Under the pieces are notes generated by a model. That model made no database searches, was not told the DNA's origin, and was given only the letters and a program-made list of their open reading frames with translations. A program made the position numbers and the translations under genes. A stretch of DNA of 45,197 nucleotides from a virus. This document shows, piece by piece, positions 22,586-29,345 of the stretch; positions within the stretch are counted from its first letter, which is position 1; each line of letters opens with the position of its first letter. The stretch is from IMG/VR virus record IMGVR_UViG_3300013094_000098, positions 1 to 45,197 of that record, one strand, 5' to 3'.

Positions 22586-22994
22586 ATTCTATCGCATTCT
22601 TAATCAAAAATCCTCTATTATTTATAGAGCGAATAATTGATTCTAATGCGTCAACCTTCTCTTGTTGCATAGCAATACGAAGATTTAATTTGATAATATC
22701 TTGATCGGCTTCCATATACATTGGGATGTCTGATTTTAAAACAGATAATCTAAATGGTTCCCAACCATTAGCTCTGAGATCTTCCTCAGGCATAACACCA
22801 CGATAATAGTCGTGCTTGGTTAAAATTAATTCTTTACGTTCACCTTCTAAGCGACGTAACATAAGTCTTTCTTCTGTGAAGATACGAAGATACTTACTAT
22901 GTAATTTAGGAAGCTTTAAACTCTCTTCACCCAACTCAAGACGATTCACTTGGCAGTCTTCTGCCCACGTATCCATAATCTCTTCAAGTCTCAT
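22560..22994 (-). CDS. uvsY: recombination mediator UvsY
   Basis: The 144-residue protein is the length of T4 UvsY (137) and shares MRLEE at the N-terminus, KHDYYRGVMP (T4 ARLDYYSG) and the C-terminal NRGFLIKNAIEF. UvsY helps load the UvsX recombinase on gp32-coated single-stranded DNA. It overlaps the uvsW start by up to 26 bases, keeping the T4 uvsW-uvsY neighbourhood. Confidence 0.88.
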   Translation of the reverse strand: MRLEEIMDTWAEDCQVNRLELGEESLKLPKLHSKYLRIFTEERLMLRRLEGERKELILTKHDYYRGVMPEEDLRANGWEPFRLSVLKSDIPMYMEADQDIIKLNLRIAMQQEKVDALESIIRSINNRGFLIKNAIEFAKFQVGA

Positions 22995-23002
22995 AACGAA
23001 CC

Positions 23003-23524
23003 TTATAATTTATTTACATGAAATATTCTATATTTAAAAGAAGCTGATAGGGTGATGTAATTAACATCAGAATCTGTTACATTAAAATCAACTTGCGCTA
23101 GAGTAACAGGAAATAGGTCATAAAAATTGACCTCAACATTTGGCACCATATCATTATTTAATATAGTTAATGTTGCATCAGAATACAACGTTTCTTTTGA
23201 TCCAGTAGCAGCATTTTTAAGAACCGCATATTGACCAAAATTTTCAGGATAGCCAAGACCTATCATCCAATTATAGATTTCAAAATATGCAGCCATATTT
23301 TGATCTAATCTAAATGTAATGTTAAAATCACCGTACTCTAATTTATTACCTGCAATTTCCAGGTTCTTAAATGGAGTTGGTAATTCCACATTACTTAAAG
23401 ATATGGAAGGTAGATTAGCATTAATAATAAAAAAATCAACCGTAGGAGCTCGACTTAATTTAAATCGAAATCCTAACGGTGATAAAAAATTAATGTTGGA
23501 GGGTTGATTCGTAATGGATGGCAT
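23003..23524 (-). CDS. gp19-like tail-tube-related virion protein
   Basis: The 173-residue protein has the shape of gp19 tail tube proteins: an N-terminal FRFKLSRAPTVDFFI strand, ELPTPFKNLEIAG and a FNITFRLDQNM region followed by a helix and YENW-type segment (YFEIYNWMIGLG). gp19 itself is at 38098-38649, so this is a paralogue, perhaps part of the tube end or baseplate. A late promoter-like CATAAATA lies at 23543-23550, as expected for a structural gene. T4 has no equal gene next to uvsY. Confidence 0.65.
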   Translation of the reverse strand: MPSITNQPSNINFLSPLGFRFKLSRAPTVDFFIINANLPSISLSNVELPTPFKNLEIAGNKLEYGDFNITFRLDQNMAAYFEIYNWMIGLGYPENFGQYAVLKNAATGSKETLYSDATLTILNNDMVPNVEVNFYDLFPVTLAQVDFNVTDSDVNYITLSASFKYRIFHVNKL

Positions 23525-23534
23525 TTAATACTCC

Positions 23535-23720
23535 TTATTGAGTATTTATGCTAGCTCCTCTTTTATTTTTGGTATCACGAACCTCAAGAATAGCACCTGT
23601 GATTAGGTTTGTAATGAGGTAGAAAAAACACAGGATAACTGCCATGGTCATAACAAACAATGATACCGTAAAGATAATATCATGAATTGAATAACAGGCT
23701 TGTAGGTTTAAGTTAAACAT
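23535..23720 (-). CDS. small membrane protein
   Basis: The 61-residue product from ATG 23720 (a TTG six bases upstream is less likely, since AAAGG is correctly spaced for the ATG) has a long hydrophobic stretch (IIFTVSLFVMTMAVILCFFY, then LITNLITGAIL), so one or two membrane helices, and a basic tail. It is one of three tiny membrane proteins in a row. A holin or regulator role is possible; nothing is proven. Confidence 0.6.
   Translation of the reverse strand: MFNLNLQACYSIHDIIFTVSLFVMTMAVILCFFYLITNLITGAILEVRDTKNKRGASINTQ
23543..23550 (-). promoter_or_regulatory. late promoter-like CATAAATA
   Basis: One base off the T4 late octamer, 19 bases before the ATG of the gp19-like gene, with AAGGAG between. 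Confidence 0.55.
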
Positions 23721-23722
23721 GT

Positions 23723-23902
23723 TCAACCTTTCTTACTTGCCCGTGCAGTAGCCCCTGCAGTCAGGATAGCAGCAGCAGCCCATGTTGAAAATGTGTATGG
23801 GATATTAAGAACAGGGAATAAGGTATCCAAAGACCAAATTGTAAGAAATGGTCCCACAACAATCAGGACAACAGCACCCAGGATGATCAACAACTTTTCC
23901 AT
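23723..23902 (-). CDS. small two-helix membrane protein (59 aa)
   Basis: Frame from ATG 23902, preceded by AGAGGT, to TGA at 23723. It has two hydrophobic segments, LLIILGAVVLIVVGPFLTIW and an alanine-rich TWAAAAILTAGATA, with the motif SLDTLFPVLNIPY between and a basic end. I recognise this as a pattern of small phage membrane proteins of unknown role. It starts three bases after the preceding stop. Confidence 0.65.
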   Translation of the reverse strand: MEKLLIILGAVVLIVVGPFLTIWSLDTLFPVLNIPYTFSTWAAAAILTAGATARASKKG

Positions 23903-23905
23903 TAT

Positions 23906-24004
23906 TTAACCTCTTTCAAAAAAGAATTCATAGACTGCGTATAAGGCAAGAGAACCAAAACCTAGTTCAAGCCAAGGAGCATAAGCTAAAACAACTTCCA
24001 TCAT
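23906..24004 (-). CDS. micropeptide with one membrane helix (32 aa)
   Basis: Frame from ATG ATG at 24004 to TAA at 23906, with AGGAG six bases before. The product has one hydrophobic segment (LGFGSLALYAVYEFFF). It lies directly after the stop of the 83-residue gene and before the 59-residue gene. It is too short for homology but its ribosome site and placement support it. Confidence 0.5.
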   Translation of the reverse strand: MMEVVLAYAPWLELGFGSLALYAVYEFFFERG

Positions 24005-24005
24005 A

Positions 24006-24257
24006 TTAAACTCCTAAAGTGTGACGACCATTATAAGCATCAGCTTGCAATGCTATAATTTTATCTTCATAAGATTCATATACTCCACCAAGCTCATTGT
24101 ACATTGCAGCATCGAGAGCATCCGAGAGGTTGCGATATTCGCTTGCGAGCTTGCGAATCTCATAGCGAAGATCGTCAGCGTCATATTCGTATTTACGCGA
24201 GCGACGAACGAGAGATTCAAGGCGTTCAGCAATATCTACTGCTTCATTGACATTCAT
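24006..24257 (-). CDS. helical early protein, unknown function
   Basis: The 83-residue protein is charged and helical, likely a coiled coil (AVDIAERLESLVRRSRKYEY and ALDAAMYNELGG). It is the first gene after the early promoter at 24284-24312, with leader GGAGAAGTGAAATG, so it is expressed early with the tiny membrane proteins downstream. No domain recognised. Confidence 0.65.
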   Translation of the reverse strand: MNVNEAVDIAERLESLVRRSRKYEYDADDLRYEIRKLASEYRNLSDALDAAMYNELGGVYESYEDKIIALQADAYNGRHTLGV

Positions 24258-24283
24258 TTCACTTCTCCATCTCTTATATTATC

Positions 24284-24312
24284 AATATATGGTATTTTGA
24301 AAATAAAAGCAA
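24284..24312 (-). promoter_or_regulatory. early sigma70-like promoter
   Basis: Minus strand TTGCTT (24307-24312), 17 bp containing TTCAAAATACCA, then TATATT (24284-24289), leader AGAGATGGAGA. Confidence 0.8.
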
Positions 24313-24321
24313 CCTTTATTT

Positions 24322-24597
24322 TCACATTGACCAATATGTTTCTTTTGAAGGATCACAAGCCAAAGGTGTAGAAGCCAAGATTTCAACTTCTTGTCCTGTC
24401 ATAAGGCTCTTTACTTTCTTGGTACGGATTTCCTCAGCATAGACCTTACCATATTTGTAAACGTAGAATTTAGCCATCTTAAGAGTTACACCATGCTTAT
24501 GACAAAGTTCTGACATGATCTCATCTTTAGATTCATCCTTACGGAAACCCGAAAGAACTGCATTCTTAACAACACCATGGCCTAAACGATTTTTCAT
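24322..24597 (-). CDS. small basic early protein
   Basis: Chosen start ATG 24597 gives 91 residues, since GGAG is seven bases before it; upstream in-frame starts lie at or before the ribosome site. The protein is Lys-rich, with AVLSGFRKDESKDEIM and a helix-turn-helix-like LCHKHGVTLKMAKFYVYK, so it may bind DNA as a small regulator. Follows the promoter at 24625-24653. Confidence 0.6.
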   Translation of the reverse strand: MKNRLGHGVVKNAVLSGFRKDESKDEIMSELCHKHGVTLKMAKFYVYKYGKVYAEEIRTKKVKSLMTGQEVEILASTPLACDPSKETYWSM

Positions 24598-24624
24598 TTG
24601 CATCTCTCCATTGCTCATATTATT

Positions 24625-24653
24625 AATATAGCTCACATTAAAAATAATTGCCA
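24625..24653 (-). promoter_or_regulatory. early sigma70-like promoter (weak -35)
   Basis: Minus strand TGGCAA (24648-24653), 17 bp, TATATT (24625-24630), leader AATGGAGAG. Confidence 0.65.
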
Positions 24654-24683
24654 CCGGTTTTTTCAAAAAAACACACTTTTTTC

Positions 24684-24781
24684 TAACCCATTGAAATCAT
24701 TAGCTTTTTTATTAATTTCAAGAAAGTGATAACCTATTGAAATCATTACCTTTTTTATTTTGCTATCATTTGCTTTTTTTA
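24684..24781 (+). repeat. direct repeat in divergent control region
   Basis: The 30-base unit TAACC-ATTGAAATCATTA-CTTTTTTATT occurs at 24684-24713 and 24730-24759 (28 of 30 bases equal), and a shorter third copy, ATCATTTGCTTTTTTTAT, at 24765-24782 includes the -35 element of the plus-strand promoter. The repeats lie between the divergent promoters at 24625-24653 and 24770-24798. They could bind a regulator or be duplicated promoter remnants. Confidence 0.7.
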
Positions 24782-24798
24782 TGAAAATACTGTATATT
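24770..24798 (+). promoter_or_regulatory. early sigma70-like promoter, plus strand
   Basis: TTGCTT (24770-24775), 17 bp with ATGAAAATACTG, TATATT (24793-24798), then leader GAGATGGAGAGAGTG before the metalloprotease-like gene. Confidence 0.8.
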
Positions 24799-24823
24799 AA
24801 TATAATAAGAGATGGAGAGAGTG

Positions 24824-25312
24824 ATGCAGTTAATTCAAAAAGGTTCGGTCTATACCACTAAGCAGGCCTTCTTTCAGGATAAAGAGTATCGCAATAAGAC
24901 CCGTGAGTATGTGGATCTAGCTAATAAGATCCTACCTTATATTAAATCTAAGCTTCAGTTTGGGGTTGATGTTAAAATCATTATTGGCTTCACCAAAGCT
25001 GCAAATAATTATGGATCGTATACACACACTTTAAGGGAAGTCAAGGTTGAGGTGCGTCAAAGCAAGATGCGTTTCATTGATTCTTTGGTTCATGAATTGG
25101 TTCACGCTCAGCAGGATTTCTTAGGTCAGCTACGTCCTAAATTTGATTGTAATGATGGTTACATTTTCTACTGGAATGATGTAAATTTTGGTAAACACCC
25201 TACCTCACATGCTAAGTACTTGGCTCTGCCATGGGAAGTTGAGGCTCGTAAGGTTGCAGCAGAAATGACCAAAGAGGTTATGGCTATGTTGAAAGAAGAG
25301 GAAATCGGTTGA
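24824..25312 (+). CDS. SprT-like zinc metalloprotease-like protein
   Basis: The 162-residue protein from ATG 24824 (GGAGAG spaced before it) has HELVH (90-94), a zinc metallopeptidase motif, and PWEVEA near residue 136, which can supply a third metal ligand. This is the pattern of small SprT-like / M48-like phage proteins; substrates are unknown. It is the first plus-strand gene, behind the early promoter at 24770-24798. Confidence 0.72.
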   Translation: MQLIQKGSVYTTKQAFFQDKEYRNKTREYVDLANKILPYIKSKLQFGVDVKIIIGFTKAANNYGSYTHTLREVKVEVRQSKMRFIDSLVHELVHAQQDFLGQLRPKFDCNDGYIFYWNDVNFGKHPTSHAKYLALPWEVEARKVAAEMTKEVMAMLKEEEIG

Positions 25313-25338
25313 TTTCTTTTTTCAAAATACCGTATATT
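25309..25338 (+). promoter_or_regulatory. early sigma70-like promoter, plus strand
   Basis: TTGATT (25309-25314, overlapping the preceding stop), 18 bp with TTCAAAATACCG, TATATT (25333-25338), leader GAGATGGAGA. Confidence 0.7.
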
Positions 25339-25363
25339 AAAATAATGAGAGATGGAGATTGAT

Positions 25364-25714
25364 ATGCTTGTTGAGATTCGTAATACACATCCACATATGG
25401 GTCGAAGTTCTTACACATATGAAGGTGAGGTTGTTGCAACCCCTAAGTGGGTTCCATATGATGCTATTGCTCTAACGACCAATGAACCTAAATTTCGTGT
25501 GCGTATTATTGATAAGTCTAACATCGTCTCAATAGACGGTCAAGAATATAAATCTGATCAGAAAATTAAATCCGACATACAGACTTTTTCTGTTGCCGGT
25601 TCTAAAGGTAACGTGTATACTGTATCTATAGGATCAAAGTTTAAAGAATGTACATGTACTGCATTTACCTATCGTAGGACATGTAAGCATATTGACGAGG
25701 TATTAGGTAAATGA
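25364..25714 (+). CDS. SWIM zinc-finger protein
   Basis: The 116-residue protein, ATG 25364, ends with ECTCTAFTYRRTCKHIDEVL, a SWIM finger CxC-x8-CxH (Cys96, Cys98, Cys107, His109). SWIM domains bind DNA or proteins. The N-terminal part is unfamiliar. It lies behind its own early promoter and overlaps the start of the next ORF (ATGA). Confidence 0.75.
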   Translation: MLVEIRNTHPHMGRSSYTYEGEVVATPKWVPYDAIALTTNEPKFRVRIIDKSNIVSIDGQEYKSDQKIKSDIQTFSVAGSKGNVYTVSIGSKFKECTCTAFTYRRTCKHIDEVLGK

Positions 25715-25770
25715 GTCTTGAAAGAATTTATCAGAAGCATTATAATAAAAATAAAAAGAGGGCCAAATGA
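25711..25770 (+). CDS. 19-residue coupled mini-ORF
   Basis: ATG at 25711 overlaps the preceding stop (ATGA) and its TGA overlaps the next ATG (ATGA). The product is a short basic peptide (MSLERIYQKHYNKNKKRAK). Its main role may be translational coupling to the next gene, whose ribosome site GAGGG lies inside it. Confidence 0.4.
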   Translation: MSLERIYQKHYNKNKKRAK

Positions 25771-26216
25771 TTATTAAGTGCAACATTAAGAATGAATCTT
25801 CGTGGCTAGATGATGCTACAATCATTAAGATTGAGGATCATTATAAGGCCACTTATGTATTTGAATCCTGTTTGAAAGATGTTTATGATGGGTGGGCTAA
25901 TTTCCCTGTTGCTATCTTCTATACAGATGTAGCTCATCCTCAAGGATCTAATTATTTTGGTTTATATAAGACCGAAGATGGTGCTGTTATGATTGCTAAT
26001 GGTATCAAGGCAACCGAAGAACCTTTTTCTGGAGTAATGGCTAAAAATGGTGATGTTATATATTCTCGGTATCGGCATGATTATCGCACTTCTGATGATG
26101 GCTCTGTTTTTGTTGACGGAGGCCGCGACTACTTTCGATCAGGTGTCTATGATAAAGAACAATATGTATCATTAAGAGTGAATAAGGATAAGCTGGAGGC
26201 TTTTAAAGATGACTGA
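25767..26216 (+). CDS. uncharacterised 149-aa protein
   Basis: The protein is acidic with many aromatic residues (WLDDATIIKIEDHYKATYVF near the start, GGRDYFRSGVYDKEQYVSLR near the end), suggesting beta strands. No domain is recognised. Coupled to the mini-ORF upstream and overlapping the next gene by 8 bases. Confidence 0.65.
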   Translation: MIIKCNIKNESSWLDDATIIKIEDHYKATYVFESCLKDVYDGWANFPVAIFYTDVAHPQGSNYFGLYKTEDGAVMIANGIKATEEPFSGVMAKNGDVIYSRYRHDYRTSDDGSVFVDGGRDYFRSGVYDKEQYVSLRVNKDKLEAFKDD

Positions 26217-26406
26217 TGATGAATTTAAAGTATTATATCGGTTTACTAAAACTATGAGAAATAGTAAAATGATAGAACACCCCGATGATAATGTTGAAAT
26301 TATTTTTGACGGGACAGAAACAAATATACATGTAGTGTTGAGTCAATTTGAAACATTCCTGAAAGCATCAGGATACATTTTTGATCATTTGGAGGTAGTA
26401 CGATGA
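26209..26406 (+). CDS. uncharacterised 65-aa protein
   Basis: Small acidic protein (MTDDEFKVLYRFTKTMRNSK at the start) without known domain. It overlaps the gene upstream by 8 bases and its stop overlaps the SPFH gene start (ATGA), so all three are probably translated together. GGAGG precedes its neighbour's start rather than its own. Confidence 0.55.
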   Translation: MTDDEFKVLYRFTKTMRNSKMIEHPDDNVEIIFDGTETNIHVVLSQFETFLKASGYIFDHLEVVR

Positions 26407-27596
26407 TTAGTAATATTATTAAGTCCCTTGTAGCTATGATGGTCTACTTGGTTTTGATTAGCCTTATTAATCCCTTTGCGACATTGATTACAGGCGCTGT
26501 AGCAGGCGGGCAATTTGATAACAGTTCTATGTCATATCTAAGTGCAACGTTTGTTTTTACATTGTTTAATACATTGTATTTTGTTGCTACGTTTGGATTC
26601 TTGATGTCTCTATTTGCAATTTGGATGAAAACATTAAAAGAATTTATTGCAGCATCTACTGTATTGTTGTTGCTAGTAATGATTGCTCATCCTCAACAGG
26701 CTTTTGCATATGCTGATACTGTTGATAAGACAGAAGCATATACTATTCTTCCTAATGAATCAGCATTTTGGATTCCTGATGTTGGAGCAAACAAGGATAC
26801 TCAAGCCAAGTTTGACTCAGAATCATACTTGAGTGATAATAAGGTAGCAGCAAAGCGCTTTATTGTACCACATGCAAAGCTTGGCAACTCTGGTGGTTTC
26901 CTTGGTTGGGACTTTTATGTTCCTACTGGTCGTTTGATTATTGTTGACCGTACACCCTATTCACGTGAATGGGTAAAAGCATCTAATCGTGGTACATCAT
27001 CTGGTGATCAATCATTCCCTTGTCAGTCTAAGGAAGGTTTAAACATTACTGCTGGTGTTTCAATTGGTGCATCAGTATCAGAAGAAAATGCTGCAAAGTT
27101 TCTATATCGTTTTGGTGTTGTTACACCACAAGGTGATCGTAAAGATCCTCAGGTAATCTTTGCTTCTGTATATACTGGTCGTTCATTAGCCAGTGTTATG
27201 GATGATGTTGGTCGTAAGAAGATTCAAACGCTCGTTTGTGCAGAAATTGGCAAGCGTACTTTTGATCAGGCCAATGAAGAAATGATCTCTATTATGGATT
27301 CAGTTCAGAAGACGACCAAAGAGTATTTTGCATCTGTAGGTATTACTCTAGACTTTATTGGATGGGCAGATACGTTTGAGTTTGATGCACCCGTGCAAAA
27401 GGCTGTAAACGATCGTTATATTGCTACTAAGTTGGCTTCTGCACTTCCAGTACTACAAGCAGTTGCAGGTCTTAAAGTCCAAGAAGGTCTTGGTTCTGGA
27501 TTGGATAAGCATGGCTTGCCTATCGTAGTCACTCCTCAGATGATTGATGCGTTGATTGGATTGGCACCTAAAGTCATTGTTCCGGAGGCAAAATAA
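26403..27596 (+). CDS. membrane-anchored SPFH/band-7-like protein
   Basis: The 397-residue protein has hydrophobic helices at about residues 8-30, 46-74 and 81-96, then a domain from about 175 to 345 with GRLIIVDRTPYSREW, SKEGLNITAGVSIGASVSEE and DFIGWADTFEFDAPVQKAV, matching SPFH/band-7 folds (stomatin, prohibitin). Such proteins form oligomeric rings on membranes and guard proteases. In a phage it may alter the host membrane. GGAGG precedes ATG 26403; a TAATG overlap couples it to the next gene. Confidence 0.75.
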   Translation: MISNIIKSLVAMMVYLVLISLINPFATLITGAVAGGQFDNSSMSYLSATFVFTLFNTLYFVATFGFLMSLFAIWMKTLKEFIAASTVLLLLVMIAHPQQAFAYADTVDKTEAYTILPNESAFWIPDVGANKDTQAKFDSESYLSDNKVAAKRFIVPHAKLGNSGGFLGWDFYVPTGRLIIVDRTPYSREWVKASNRGTSSGDQSFPCQSKEGLNITAGVSIGASVSEENAAKFLYRFGVVTPQGDRKDPQVIFASVYTGRSLASVMDDVGRKKIQTLVCAEIGKRTFDQANEEMISIMDSVQKTTKEYFASVGITLDFIGWADTFEFDAPVQKAVNDRYIATKLASALPVLQAVAGLKVQEGLGSGLDKHGLPIVVTPQMIDALIGLAPKVIVPEAK

Positions 27597-27877
27597 TGAA
27601 TCGTCGTAGTTTATTTGGAGCATTAGCACTATCGCCTTTAATGGCGGTAGCTGCTTTTGCTAAAGAAGACATCTCTAATGATCAACCTATCCCAGAATCA
27701 ACACAAATTACTATTATGGGTAGTAAAAAACTTAAGCCAGTTAAATCAAAATACGGTTTGAGTTTTAATAATGCTGAGACTGATCCAAATAAAGCAGTAT
27801 CAATGGCAGTAGGAGAAGATGGTAATCTTTGGTTGAAAAATAAAAATGGAAATTGGAAAAGGATCGTAACAGAATGA
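27596..27877 (+). CDS. small exported protein with twin-Arg-type signal
   Basis: The 93-residue product starts MNRRSLFGALALSPLMAVAA with a cleavage-like AFA, i.e. an RR motif followed by a hydrophobic core, which may use the Tat or Sec route. The mature part is short and Lys/Asn-rich (ITIMGSKKLKPVKSKYG). Function unknown. Coupled to the SPFH gene and to the next gene (ATGA). Confidence 0.65.
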   Translation: MNRRSLFGALALSPLMAVAAFAKEDISNDQPIPESTQITIMGSKKLKPVKSKYGLSFNNAETDPNKAVSMAVGEDGNLWLKNKNGNWKRIVTE

Positions 27878-28200
27878 AAAAGTTATTGATTGCTGGTATG
27901 TTGCTTATTACAACTCCAGTATTAGCAGACAAACCAGTTACACTATCTTGTGCTTTCCAAAGTGGTGAAAGTTTTATTGCTGTTGGAACCGGTGATAAAA
28001 CCATTATTCAATGGGATAATGGAAAGTTCTATGATGCTACCAGTAATTACGTTGATCCATGGTTAACCATTACAGAGACAGTTGATAGTGGTAATGTGTT
28101 TAAAATGGCATTCAATGTTCACAATAAAGAAGCTTATGGTGAAACACAATTCACAGATGGTCATAAAAAAGGTGGCCCGTTGTGGTGTGTCTTTAAATAA
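27874..28200 (+). CDS. small periplasmic protein with Sec signal peptide
   Basis: From ATG 27874 (overlapping the preceding TGA), 108 residues with a clean signal peptide (MKKLLIAGMLLITTPVLA) and two cysteines (TLSCAFQ and LWCVFK) that could form a disulfide. Mature part is beta-like with many Asp and Trp. Likely periplasmic; no family recognised. Confidence 0.65.
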   Translation: MKKLLIAGMLLITTPVLADKPVTLSCAFQSGESFIAVGTGDKTIIQWDNGKFYDATSNYVDPWLTITETVDSGNVFKMAFNVHNKEAYGETQFTDGHKKGGPLWCVFK

Positions 28201-28235
28201 AGTTTGTATTAATGAAAATTATAGAGGTTAATAAT

Positions 28236-28490
28236 ATGACTGATGAAATGCAAGATGTACTTGATGGATATCCTAAAGAAACGTCAGAAGAACGTAATGC
28301 ACGTAAAGATCGTGAAGATCGTCGTTGGAATAAGCAATGGGCTTTAGATAAGTCTATTGAGTGGTGCAAGCACATTAATGAACTCGTATCAACTCCAGAT
28401 AATGAAGTGCGGGGTGTTATTATGACAAGCTCAGATGTGCATACCATTGCTGATGGATTTTATTCTTGGCTTTATAAAGATTCTGAGTAA
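28236..28490 (+). CDS. small charged protein, last gene of plus block
   Basis: From ATG 28236 (AGAGGT seven bases before), 84 residues, charged and helical (KDREDRRWNKQWALDKSIEW), ending in FYSWLYKDSE. No domain recognised. It is followed within three bases by a strong terminator at 28494-28521, so it closes the plus-strand operon. Confidence 0.65.
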   Translation: MTDEMQDVLDGYPKETSEERNARKDREDRRWNKQWALDKSIEWCKHINELVSTPDNEVRGVIMTSSDVHTIADGFYSWLYKDSE

Positions 28491-28493
28491 AAG

Positions 28494-28521
28494 AAAAGGG
28501 ACCCTTTCGGGTCCCTTTTTT
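28494..28521. terminator. bidirectional rho-independent terminator
   Basis: AAAAGGGACCC, loop TTTC, GGGTCCCTTTTTT. It ends the plus-strand block and, because the stem is flanked by A on the left, also works for the minus strand, downstream of the second endonuclease. A second short hairpin (AGCTGG and CCAGCT, 28526-28542) follows. Confidence 0.9.
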
Positions 28522-28545
28522 AGTTGAGCTGGTTGACCCAGCTTC

Positions 28546-29259
28546 TTATACACTATTTATATTTTTACGTTTTTGATGAGCTTGTTTAAGCTTTTCTTTT
28601 TGATTAGCTGCCCATATAGGGTCAGCCCATCTTTCTTTTAGTAATTTAGAATTAAGTTTATCTTGATCTTTTCTTGTCATTGTAGTTTTAGGAACTGCTC
28701 TTGGTCTATTAAACTCTCCTGAAGCCCATTTTGCCTTCAATGTTTCTGTGGTTTTTCTTTTGGATTCCTTGGATCTTGGTTTACCTTTTCTCGATTCACT
28801 CAATTTTTGTTTATGTTCTTCAGTGAATTTAACTCCTTTTTTAGCATTTGAAATATTCAATGCTCTTTCTGGTGTACATGGTCCATTAGACTTACCAAGT
28901 TTTTTAGCTGATATCTTTTGTCCTATTGTTTTAAGTTTAGTACTATCAGAATGCCAAACCTTATTGTTTACTATATTTAAATTGTAATATCTAGGTGAAG
29001 AAGTCTTGGGTGATATTTCACCTTCTTTTATCATATATAACCAACGTTGTTCTTCATTATATAACTCTTCACGTGTTAAAATATTAGTCTTTAAAATCCT
29101 TCTCTTGAAATCTTTAGGTCTACCACCGTATGCTTGTCTCATCCAACTAGAAGAACACACGTAACCATCATTTATATTTCCCCATCTACAGCCAACATAA
29201 TATCTCTTATGTTTTTTATCATACCACAAATATACAAACCCATATTTTTCTTTATTCAT
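28546..29259 (-). CDS. GIY-YIG homing endonuclease, free-standing after gene 23
   Basis: The 237-residue protein has GFVYLWYDKKHKRYYVGCRW (residues 7-26), the GIY-YIG core, followed by EELYNEEQRWL with the likely catalytic Glu, and C-terminal NUMOD3-like repeats (NISNAKKGVKFTEEHKQKLS and RKGKPRSKESKR). Such free-standing genes next to gene 23 spread between phages. GGGAG inside the gene 23 terminator stem is the nearest ribosome site, nine bases from the ATG. Confidence 0.9.
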   Translation of the reverse strand: MNKEKYGFVYLWYDKKHKRYYVGCRWGNINDGYVCSSSWMRQAYGGRPKDFKRRILKTNILTREELYNEEQRWLYMIKEGEISPKTSSPRYYNLNIVNNKVWHSDSTKLKTIGQKISAKKLGKSNGPCTPERALNISNAKKGVKFTEEHKQKLSESRKGKPRSKESKRKTTETLKAKWASGEFNRPRAVPKTTMTRKDQDKLNSKLLKERWADPIWAANQKEKLKQAHQKRKNINSV

Positions 29260-29264
29260 AAAAA

Positions 29265-29294
29265 AATACTCCCAAAGTTTCCTCTGGGAGTATT
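29265..29294 (-). terminator. rho-independent terminator of gene 23
   Basis: Minus strand AATACTCCCA, a 10-base loop, TGGGAGTATT, then a run of T at 29265 to 29260. It stands between gene 23 and the endonuclease gene. Confidence 0.9.
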
Positions 29295-29298
29295 TATA
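29291..29298 (-). promoter_or_regulatory. late promoter TATAAATA overlapping the terminator
   Basis: Exact late octamer on the minus strand that overlaps the first arm of the gene 23 terminator. It could start a transcript for the downstream endonuclease whose first bases are the hairpin itself. Confidence 0.5.
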
Positions 29299-29345
29299 AT
29301 TTACTTTCGTGTTATTATAGTTAATAACCTTAAAAAGTATATATT

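Noticed and set aside
28554-28561. Late promoter TATAAATA at the end of the second endonuclease gene
   Set aside because: The octamer lies in the last codons of the gene, and on its strand the next element is the terminator, with no gene to express.
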